DNA from: Prevotellaceae bacterium UBA7028
GTDB lineage: Bacteria > Bacteroidota > Bacteroidia > Bacteroidales > Bacteroidaceae
Direction: 5' to 3'
Assembly: GCA_002494215.1 (NCBI GenBank)
Contig: DLBF01000164.1
Location: 1-6,623, forward strand
DNA: 6,623 nucleotides
Under the pieces are notes generated by a model. The model had not been told where the DNA came from and ran no database searches. It saw only the letters and a list, made by a program, of their open reading frames with translations. Positions 1-5,549 of this stretch are shown here, one piece after another (the first letter of the stretch is position 1; every line of letters begins with the position of its first letter). Both the position numbers and the translations under genes were made by a program.

Positions 1-1
1 A

Positions 2-40
2 TAAACTTGTTTAAGCATTGCCGAGCGTGAGCAGGCTCGA
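2..40 (+). repeat. Double-hairpin intergenic repeat, copy 1
   Basis: Two small inverted repeats sit side by side. The first is TAAA-CTTG-TTTA (2-13), whose loop matches the stable CUUG tetraloop if transcribed from this strand. The second pairs CGAGC (22-26) with GCTCG (35-39) around an 8-nt loop. Positions 2-40 align without gaps to 4607-4645 at 33 of 39 bases, and the last 20 bases are identical. This copy lies upstream of, and in the same direction as, the helicase gene. The repeat is seen directly; whether it acts as RNA, as a DNA palindrome or as a mobile remnant is unknown. Confidence 0.75.
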
Positions 41-57
41 AGCACAGCTTCAAGTGT

Positions 58-99
58 GAATTATAAATTATGAATTATAAATTATGAATTGTGAATTAT
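58..99. repeat. Six-unit heptamer array (GAATTAT family)
   Basis: Six uninterrupted 7-bp units are present: GAATTAT, AAATTAT, GAATTAT, AAATTAT, GAATTGT and GAATTAT. Because 7 is not a multiple of 3, the TGA and TAA triplets at unit junctions fall in all three plus frames (for example 64, 71 and 78), and TTA triplets put TAA stops in all three minus frames. The array therefore blocks translation in every frame. The GTG start of the helicase gene (91-93) spans the junction of units 5 and 6. A related six-unit array lies at 5508-5549. Confidence 0.9.
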
Positions 100-3000
100 A
101 ATTTAACTCCATACCAGCCAGAGTCAGCGGCAGATTTTTATGCCGACATCCTTACCATCCTCTCCAAGCGGACGAAGGATGCCGATCGCTATCTGCTGCT
201 GAACCGTCTTTTCCTGCATCTGCTGGAGGAGCATACGGCGCATTTGCCTGTGCATCTGGTAGGGCCTTTTGCCAAGACCGACTACCTGCTGAAGGAGCAC
301 AAAGCCTCCAAAAGGCTCTCTCGCATGGTCAACGACCTGCGTGTCAGGCTTATCCGCCTGAAGAACGGAGAACTTACTCCCGAGGAGCAGCAGCATATGC
401 TCGCGGACGATGCGCAGGCGCTCAGCCTCTTTGTCAAGCTACTCTACGGCATTCCCGTTCCTGATTCCCTCGTTGCCTTCTTTCCTGCCAAGAGGCAGCG
501 GCGCACCGGCAAGACACTATTAGGCGAATGTGTCAGGATGATTGTCGATAGATGGGATAATGACTACTTGACTGGCCGATTAGAAAGCGATGGCGTGGAG
601 GAAGTTCGGGTCTGCTACTCAGAAGGGAATGAGCATTATCCATTCGACTGGTCGTATCTCACCCCGCTGCTGAAAGCGGGTATGCAGCTTCATCTGATAA
701 GACCCGCTGCCAACGAGGAGGGAACTCTCTACCCCGAACTTATCATTCTGGAGCCCGACTACCTGGTGGATATCTCGCAGATAGCCCGATGTATGGACAG
801 CTATTCCGACTCTCCCCTTGTCTATTTGCTGCATATGATAGAGCCACCTGCCGAGTCAGAGGCTATCATGTTGGGTAACTTGGCAGGACAACTTCTCGAC
901 GAGACCCTTCACACGCAGGGACATTCTTACGCAGCCTCCGCACGCGAATTCTTCCAACAGCATGCCTTGAGCCTGCTTGCCACCCCTCCCAGTGCCCAGT
1001 TCCATACTAATGCCCAGACACAGCTACATAATATACGCAAGGCCATCCATGAGGATTTGCCTGCTCAAGTGGGCAGTTTCCATACTGACAAGGTGATGGT
1101 GGAACCCTCCTTCTTCTCGTCCATGTTAGGCTTGCAGGGACGTATGGATATGCTGCAACTCGACCTGCGCGTTCTGGTGGAGCAGAAAGCAGGCAGCGGT
1201 GCCTTTGTCCCTGGCGATGCCGATCCCTCTACGCCCAAGGCTCAGCGGGCCCATTACGTGCAGTTGCTCCTCTATATGGCGCTGCTGCGCTATAACTACA
1301 GAAAACAGTACGAGCAGAACAACCGCGAGCTTCATGCCTTCCTGCTCTACTCCAAATACCCCCAGTCGCTCCTGGGATTAGGCTTTGCACCCGAGCTACT
1401 CTTCCATGCCTTCCGACTGCGTAACCAGTTGGTATGGCATCAGTTCCGTCTGGCAGAGGGAGGGTTCAACGTGTTAGAGACCCTCACACCCGACCAGCTG
1501 AACCGCAACGGTGTGAAGAACCGCTTGTGGAAGGAGTTCCAGCGCCCCAAGATAGAACAACTGTTGGCCCCCATTCATCAGGCAAGCCCTACGGAGAAGG
1601 CTTATTATTACCGTATGCTCACCTTCATTGCCCGCGAGCACCAACTCAGCAAGTTGGGCAATCAACAGAAAGAGAATTCGGGCTTCTCCAGCATCTGGAT
1701 TGACAGCCTCGACGATAAGCTTTCTGCCGGCAACATCTACCACCAGCTGCATTTGGTGTCCCCAGCCGAGGGTGCAGAAGGGCGTGTGGACCAGGTGGTA
1801 CTACGCTTTCAAAAGGATGCTTTGAACGATATGAGCAACTTCCGCCCTGGAGACATTGTCATACTTTACTCCTACAAACAAGACAGCCTCCCCGATGCCT
1901 GCAACACGATGGTGTTCCGTTGTAGCATCGTGGCTATTACTCCAGAGGATATCACGCTGAACTTGCGCAAATCCCAGGTGGATGCCTATGTCTTCCTGCG
2001 TCATAAGGATCGCTTTTGGGCTATCGAGCACGATTTCTACGAATCCTCCTACACAGCCCTTTACCGAGGAATGCATGCCTTCCTCTCCGCTCCGAGCGAG
2101 AGACGGGAGCTGCTGATGGCAGCACGTCACCCAATGGTGGACGAGAGTCTTTCCCTGAAGGGCGAGTATGGTGCGTTCAATGAACTCTCCCTGCGTGTCC
2201 GCCAGGCACGCGAGCTATTCCTTATCATAGGTCCTCCTGGCAGTGGAAAGACATCCTATGGTATGCTCAATACACTCAGAGAGGAACTACTGCACTCGGA
2301 TACCAATGTGCTATTGTTGGCATATACCAACCGGGCGGTGGATGAGATTTGCAGCAAACTTCACGGCGAAATTCCTTTCCTGCGCATCGGCAACGCGCTG
2401 GCTTGTCAGCCGCAGTATCAGGAGCATCTGCTCGATAACCGGGTCAGAACTTGTTCCGACTTGCAACAATTACAGGACTTGATTCTTCAGACGCGTGTCT
2501 TTGTGGGCACCGTAACGGCTATGAACAGTGCGCAAGCGCTCTTTAGGTACAAACAATTCTCCTTAGCCATTATCGACGAGGCATCTCAGATTCTCGAACC
2601 GCAAATCATAGGATTGCTTAGCGCCAAGCATAAGAGTCAGTCGGCGATACAGCGTTTTGTGATGATTGGCGACCACAAGCAACTCCCCGCCGTTGTGCAG
2701 CAGACAGAACAGGAATCGGTTGTCCTCGACCCCCTACTCCACCAGATAGGTTTGCGCAACTGCAGGTTCTCGCTCTTCGAACGTCTGCTTCACCTCTATG
2801 GCAAAGACCCGTCCGTTACCTATATGCTTACCCGCCAAGGACGTATGCACCCCGAGATTGCAGCACTACCCAACCAACTGTTCTATGATGGCAAGTTAGA
2901 GGTCGTACCCCTGCCGCATCAGGTGGCTACGTTGCCCAAGGAGGGTGGAACGGATGATGAGCTGACCAACCAGCTCCTTACCCGCCGCGTGATGTTCCTG

Positions 3001-3474
3001 CCCTGCAAATCGCCCAAGCATTCACCTTCGGATAAGGTCAATCAGGCTGAGGCTGACATCATAGCCTCACTGGTGGAACGTATCTATAAGATAGAAAAGG
3101 AAAAGTTCAGCGCTCAGGATACAGTGGGCATCATCGTCCCCTACCGCAATCAGATTGCCACCGTGCGCAATACCATAGCACGACTGGGCATCCCCGAGTT
3201 GATGGACATCACCATAGATACGGTCGAGCGATACCAAGGCAGTCAGCGCCGCTACATCATCTATGGCTTCACTATCCAGAAGCATTATCAGCTACGTTTC
3301 CTAACCAACAACACGTTCATCGAGGACGGCAAGCTCATCGACCGCAAGCTGAACGTTGCCATGACAAGAGCGCAGGAGCATCTTATCATGATAGGGAATC
3401 CGGCCATCATGAGCAGCAATCCGCTGTTCAAAGAAATATTAAGCCCCCTCCCCGCTCCCCCTTTGGGGGAGTGA
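91..3474 (+). CDS. Dna2-like PD-(D/E)XK nuclease fused to SF1 helicase
   Basis: This 1127-residue protein is probably a cytoplasmic ATP-dependent helicase-nuclease acting on DNA in repair or replication, or possibly in defence. The nuclease part shows the RecB/Cas4-like signature: Asp353 in GRMDML, Glu364 and Lys366 in VEQKAG, and Gln391 with Tyr395 in HYVQLLLY. A beta-barrel-like linker follows (about 570-640, with FRPGDIV). The helicase motifs are Walker A GPPGSGKT (714-721), motif Ia near 741-753, Walker B DEAS (829-832), GDHKQLPA (860-867), GRMHP (917-921), a motif V region VERYQGSQ (1045-1052) and VAMTRAQEH (1089-1097). There is no cysteine between residues 235 and 603, so the Fe-S cluster that brackets the nuclease of eukaryotic Dna2 appears absent. 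The GTG start at 91 is the only usual initiator between the in-frame TGA at 85 and residue 54. Both the start and the last ten codons lie in repeats. The fold is confident; substrate and pathway are not. Confidence 0.9.
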   Translation: MNYNLTPYQPESAADFYADILTILSKRTKDADRYLLLNRLFLHLLEEHTAHLPVHLVGPFAKTDYLLKEHKASKRLSRMVNDLRVRLIRLKNGELTPEEQQHMLADDAQALSLFVKLLYGIPVPDSLVAFFPAKRQRRTGKTLLGECVRMIVDRWDNDYLTGRLESDGVEEVRVCYSEGNEHYPFDWSYLTPLLKAGMQLHLIRPAANEEGTLYPELIILEPDYLVDISQIARCMDSYSDSPLVYLLHMIEPPAESEAIMLGNLAGQLLDETLHTQGHSYAASAREFFQQHALSLLATPPSAQFHTNAQTQLHNIRKAIHEDLPAQVGSFHTDKVMVEPSFFSSMLGLQGRMDMLQLDLRVLVEQKAGSGAFVPGDADPSTPKAQRAHYVQLLLYMALLRYNYRKQYEQNNRELHAFLLYSKYPQSLLGLGFAPELLFHAFRLRNQLVWHQFRLAEGGFNVLETLTPDQLNRNGVKNRLWKEFQRPKIEQLLAPIHQASPTEKAYYYRMLTFIAREHQLSKLGNQQKENSGFSSIWIDSLDDKLSAGNIYHQLHLVSPAEGAEGRVDQVVLRFQKDALNDMSNFRPGDIVILYSYKQDSLPDACNTMVFRCSIVAITPEDITLNLRKSQVDAYVFLRHKDRFWAIEHDFYESSYTALYRGMHAFLSAPSERRELLMAARHPMVDESLSLKGEYGAFNELSLRVRQARELFLIIGPPGSGKTSYGMLNTLREELLHSDTNVLLLAYTNRAVDEICSKLHGEIPFLRIGNALACQPQYQEHLLDNRVRTCSDLQQLQDLILQTRVFVGTVTAMNSAQALFRYKQFSLAIIDEASQILEPQIIGLLSAKHKSQSAIQRFVMIGDHKQLPAVVQQTEQESVVLDPLLHQIGLRNCRFSLFERLLHLYGKDPSVTYMLTRQGRMHPEIAALPNQLFYDGKLEVVPLPHQVATLPKEGGTDDELTNQLLTRRVMFLPCKSPKHSPSDKVNQAEADIIASLVERIYKIEKEKFSAQDTVGIIVPYRNQIATVRNTIARLGIPELMDITIDTVERYQGSQRRYIIYGFTIQKHYQLRFLTNNTFIEDGKLIDRKLNVAMTRAQEHLIMIGNPAIMSSNPLFKEILSPLPAPPLGE
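3442..3471 (+). repeat. GC-rich palindromic repeat, copy 1 (overlaps helicase 3' end)
   Basis: The sequence begins AGCCCCCTCC and continues into a perfect hairpin, CTCCCCC (3455-3461), loop TTT, GGGGGAG (3465-3471). The reverse complement of 3566-3594 matches it except in the short stretch between these two parts (CCG here, GT in the other copy). It codes for the last residues of the helicase (SPLPAPPLGE), and the TGA stop follows immediately at 3472. This type of sequence is common between genes in Bacteroidales, a statement made from general familiarity. Confidence 0.85.
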
Positions 3475-3582
3475 TAGGTATGCGTTTTTGAATTTTGCTT
3501 TTTGAACGTCGAAGAGGTCGCGAGCGAAACGCAAGAACGAAGTGGCAATCTTGAATTAGAAGACCCTCCCCCAAAGGGGGAG
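3455..3582. terminator. Possible bidirectional terminator region between convergent genes
   Basis: Each of the two convergent genes ends next to a 7-bp G/C stem with a 3-nt loop (3455-3471 and 3566-3582), the position expected of transcription terminators. Neither stem is followed directly by a uridine run: on the plus strand the nearest T-run starts at 3485, and on the minus strand the following bases are mixed. Termination is therefore an inference from position and stem strength, not a canonical intrinsic terminator. Confidence 0.3.
3485..3505. repeat. Three-unit heptamer tract (TTTTTGA family)
   Basis: Three consecutive 7-bp units, TTTTTGA, ATTTTGC and TTTTTGA, lie in the gap between the convergent genes. 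The consensus differs from the GAATTAT arrays but the period is the same. The rest of the gap (3506-3565) is a purine-rich block including GCGAGCGAAACGC (3519-3531) that resembles the GC-rich filler at 4582-4606. No gene is visible in the gap. Confidence 0.65.
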
Positions 3583-3594
3583 ACGGAGGGGGCT
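3566..3594 (-). repeat. GC-rich palindromic repeat, copy 2 (inverted)
   Basis: This is the reverse-complement counterpart of 3442-3471: hairpin CTCCCCC (3566-3572), AAA, GGGGGAG (3576-3582), then GGAGGGGGCT (3585-3594), which is exactly complementary to AGCCCCCTCC at 3442-3451. It begins 3 bases beyond the TAG stop of the dehydrogenase gene. Relative to each gene's direction, both convergent genes therefore end with the same repeat in the same orientation. Confidence 0.85.
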
Positions 3595-3597
3595 GAC

Positions 3598-4554
3598 CTA
3601 CACCGCATTCTGCGGCCTGCCCTCCATGAATGCTTTTACGTTTGCTACGGCAATGTTCAGCAGACGCTCCCTGGCTGCCTTTGTTGCCCAAGCAATATGG
3701 GGTGTGATATAGCAGTTGCGGGCATTGATAAGGGGACTGCCGTTGCGTGGCGGCTCCTCCTGCAGGACATCCACGCCAGCCGCCATGATACGACCCTCGT
3801 TGAGGGCGTCAGCCAGCGCTGCTTCATCCACCAGCGGGCCACGACCGGTATTAATCAGGATAGCCGTTGGCTTCATCAGTTTCAGGCGCTCGGCATTCAC
3901 CAGATGATGTGTTTCTTCGGTAAGCGGACAGTGCAAGCTCAAGACATCGGCTTCGCGGAACAACTGTTCGTAGCTGCCAGCTTTCTCTATGCCCATTTCC
4001 TTTAGAGCATCAGCACTCTTGCTGCTGTATGCCAGGATACGCATGCCCAAGCTCTGTGCTATGCGTGCCGTGGCGGTACCTGTGTTTCCTAGTCCCACAA
4101 TACCCAAGGTCTTGCCGTCCAACTCTATCAAGGGAGTCAGTGAGAAGCTAAAATCCTTGTTCCGCTGCCACTCACCCTGCTTGACGGCATCGCTGTGCAA
4201 AGCCACCTGATTAGTGATATTCAGCAGATGAGCTATCACCATCTGAGCCACCGACATCGTGCTATAGGCTGGGATGTTCGTAACGATGATGCCATGCTTG
4301 CGAGCAGCAGGAATATCTACCACATTGTATCCTGTAGCCAGAACACCAATATAGCGCAGGTCGGGCAACTTATCCATCAGTTCCTCCGTGATAACCACCT
4401 TGTTGGTCAGTATCACCTGTGCCCCTTGGGCACGTTTCAGCACATCCTCGGGTGCTGTGCGGTCATAAACCGTCAGTTCGCCCAATTCTCTAAGGCCATC
4501 CCACGACAAATCGCCTGGGTTAGCTGCATATCCGTCTAATTCTACGATCTTCAT
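3598..4554 (-). CDS. D-2-hydroxyacid dehydrogenase, glycerate dehydrogenase-like
   Basis: This is a full-length 318-residue cytoplasmic NAD(P)H-dependent oxidoreductase of the D-isomer-specific 2-hydroxyacid dehydrogenase family. It probably interconverts a 2-oxoacid such as hydroxypyruvate or glyoxylate with its D-2-hydroxyacid. Visible features are the substrate-loop motif ATGYNVVD (73-80), the dinucleotide glycine motif GLGNTG (154-159), catalytic Arg238 in NTGRGPLVDE, Glu267 in DVLQEEPP and His286 in ITPHIAWAT. The family's usual aspartate at the end of the second Rossmann strand is Ser177 (AYSSKS), which may favour NADP(H). The ATG start is followed by a normal amino-terminal beta strand (MKIVELDG). 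No Shine-Dalgarno sequence is seen, and the upstream gap is entirely repeat. It is the third of three minus-strand genes and converges on the helicase gene. The family is certain; the exact substrate is not. Confidence 0.93.
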   Translation of the reverse strand: MKIVELDGYAANPGDLSWDGLRELGELTVYDRTAPEDVLKRAQGAQVILTNKVVITEELMDKLPDLRYIGVLATGYNVVDIPAARKHGIIVTNIPAYSTMSVAQMVIAHLLNITNQVALHSDAVKQGEWQRNKDFSFSLTPLIELDGKTLGIVGLGNTGTATARIAQSLGMRILAYSSKSADALKEMGIEKAGSYEQLFREADVLSLHCPLTEETHHLVNAERLKLMKPTAILINTGRGPLVDEAALADALNEGRIMAAGVDVLQEEPPRNGSPLINARNCYITPHIAWATKAARERLLNIAVANVKAFMEGRPQNAV

Positions 4555-4560
4555 TTTGAG

Positions 4561-4581
4561 AATTGAAAGTTGAAAATTGAA
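4561..4581. repeat. Three-unit heptamer tract (AATTGAA family)
   Basis: Three 7-bp units, AATTGAA, AGTTGAA and AATTGAA, lie 6 bp upstream of the dehydrogenase ATG. Within it, AAAGTTGAAAATT (4566-4578) recurs exactly at 4655-4667, next to the methyltransferase stop codon. The two 13-bp direct copies bracket the double-hairpin repeat. Together these elements fill most of the 113-bp gap, so any promoter or leader for the dehydrogenase must lie inside repeat sequence or further upstream. Confidence 0.75.
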
Positions 4582-4606
4582 GGCTGCGATTGAGCGAGAG
4601 GAAAGC

Positions 4607-4645
4607 TAAGCTTGCTTAGGCTATCCCGAGCGTGAGCAGGCTCGA
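4607..4645 (+). repeat. Double-hairpin intergenic repeat, copy 2
   Basis: This matches 2-40 at 33 of 39 positions without gaps. The first hairpin, with one extra pair outside the alignment (4606-4619), is CTAAG-CTTG-CTTAG; the second pairs CGAGC (4627-4631) with GCTCG (4640-4644). The pair closing the CTTG loop is G-C here and A-T in copy 1, a compensatory double change that keeps the stem. The copy is antisense to the flanking methyltransferase and dehydrogenase genes. Confidence 0.75.
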
Positions 4646-4654
4646 CCGCAGGTC

Positions 4655-4667
4655 AAAGTTGAAAATT
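4655..4667. repeat. 13-bp direct repeat abutting methyltransferase stop
   Basis: AAAGTTGAAAATT is identical to 4566-4578 and directly touches the TAA stop (4668-4670, read on the minus strand). The 76 bp between the two copies hold the double-hairpin repeat. This could be a cassette bounded by direct repeats, or simply two stretches of the same heptamer family. Confidence 0.7.
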
Positions 4668-5510
4668 TTATTTCGATATCTCGTTATCTCGATATTGACT
4701 TTTTTTCTTAAGTTCGAAAAACGCTATGCTTGCTGCTGCTGCCACATTCAGTGAATCAACATTGTTATACATCGGAATGCGCACCACATAATCGGCGGCA
4801 TCTATGGTTGCCTGTGGCAGGCCATCCCCTTCTGTACCCATGACAATGGCCAAACGGTCTATTGCCTTCAGCGTGGGAGAGTCGATGTCTATGTTGTCGT
4901 CCCTGAGTGCCATAGCAGCAGTCTTGAAACCGAGGTCATTCAACTGCTGCAGCCCCTCAGTGCCTGCAGGAATCCATGTCCAAGGAACTAAGAACACACT
5001 ACCCATAGACACCCTCACAGCTCGGCGGTTCAACGGGTCGCAGGCATCCTCAGTCATCAGCACGGCATCCATGCCCAGGGCAGCTGCCGAGCGGAAGATT
5101 GCCCCTACGTTGGTGGTGTCGCACACACTGTGCACCACCACCACCCTACGGGCATCCTTCAGGACCTCTGTAAGGGGACGAGGCGTAGGTCGGTGCATAG
5201 CACAGAGCACACCGCGTGTCAGCGTATAGCCAGTTAGTTGAGCCAGCAACTCGCGCGATCCAGTATAGACAGGGACATCCTCGCCTGCCATTGCCAGAAT
5301 CTCCTTGGCATCGCCCTCAATATGTTTCTCCTCGCACAGGAACGACTGCGGCTTATAGCCAGCCTGCAGCGCCACCTTTATCACCTTAGGGCTCTCGGCA
5401 ATGAAGATACCCTTCTCCGGCTCCAGCCTATTCCTTAGCTGTGCTTCCGTCAGCGTAGCATATGGCGCCACCGCCGGATCCGTAATATTACTGATATTGA
5501 ATTTTGCCAA
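4668..5510 (-). CDS. SpoU/TrmH-family RNA 2'-O-ribose methyltransferase
   Basis: This 280-residue protein uses S-adenosylmethionine to methylate a ribose 2'-hydroxyl in rRNA or tRNA. The amino-terminal part (about 1-105, with GIFIAESPKVI at 34-44) resembles the substrate-binding domain of this family. The carboxy-terminal knotted SPOUT domain shows motif 1 (NVGAIFRSAAALG, 134-146, with catalytic-type Arg140), motif 2 (VMGTEGDGL, 223-231) and motif 3 (IPMYNNVDSLNVAAAAS, 245-261). The exact RNA target cannot be told from sequence. TTG (5510-5508) is the likely start: no ATG lies in frame between the upstream TAA (5532-5534) and residue 74, and the residues that follow look like real protein. 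The start lies in the first unit of a heptamer array, and the last residues (about SQYRDNEIS) are encoded by an 8-bp tandem repeat. The spacer to the upstream hydrolase is 35 bp, so co-transcription is possible. Confidence 0.92.
   Translation of the reverse strand: MAKFNISNITDPAVAPYATLTEAQLRNRLEPEKGIFIAESPKVIKVALQAGYKPQSFLCEEKHIEGDAKEILAMAGEDVPVYTGSRELLAQLTGYTLTRGVLCAMHRPTPRPLTEVLKDARRVVVVHSVCDTTNVGAIFRSAAALGMDAVLMTEDACDPLNRRAVRVSMGSVFLVPWTWIPAGTEGLQQLNDLGFKTAAMALRDDNIDIDSPTLKAIDRLAIVMGTEGDGLPQATIDAADYVVRIPMYNNVDSLNVAAAASIAFFELKKKSQYRDNEISK
4673..4696. repeat. Three-unit 8-bp tandem repeat inside the methyltransferase tail
   Basis: TCGATATC, TCGTTATC and TCGATATT are consecutive and encode most of the polar tail after the last conserved element of the methyltransferase. 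The tail is probably dispensable extra sequence beyond the knot domain, acquired from or evolving into low-complexity repeat. The function is not known. Confidence 0.6.
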
Positions 5511-5549
5511 TTGTGAATTATGAATTGTGAATTATGAATTATGAATTAT
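5508..5549. repeat. Six-unit heptamer array (GAATTRT family)
   Basis: The six units are CAATTGT, GAATTAT, GAATTGT and three GAATTAT. The array forms the whole 35-bp spacer between the hydrolase and methyltransferase genes and overlaps both: the hydrolase TAA stop (5548-5546) is in the last unit and the methyltransferase TTG start (5510-5508) in the first. As at 58-99, stop triplets occur in all six frames. Confidence 0.9.

Noticed and set aside
58..99. Simple phase-variation switch by frame shift through the heptamer array
   Set aside because: Any frame entering the array meets a stop within about three units, so an upstream start cannot read through it; only an effect on the initiation site itself remains plausible.
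1801..2130. 109-codon minus-strand open frame inside the helicase gene
   Set aside because: It is a shadow of the long coding frame, with no motif and no separate start context.
91..3474. Defence island or new multi-gene immune system
   Set aside because: The helicase-nuclease stands alone here; its neighbours are metabolic and RNA-modification genes, with no other defence domain.
3502..4005. 167-codon plus-strand open frame opposite the dehydrogenase
   Set aside because: It lies antisense to a gene with complete catalytic motifs, begins inside repeat filler, and its translation shows no recognisable domain.
22..4644. Possible CRISPR repeats because a 20-bp palindromic sequence recurs
   Set aside because: Only two copies exist, more than 4 kb apart and without regular spacers, and there are no cas genes; the Cas4-like nuclease domain is part of a helicase fusion.
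4555..4667. Bacteroidetes-type promoter (TTTG and TAnnTTTG) before the dehydrogenase
   Set aside because: Only a near match (CAACTTTG on the minus strand) was seen, without a convincing partner at the right spacing and inside repeat sequence.
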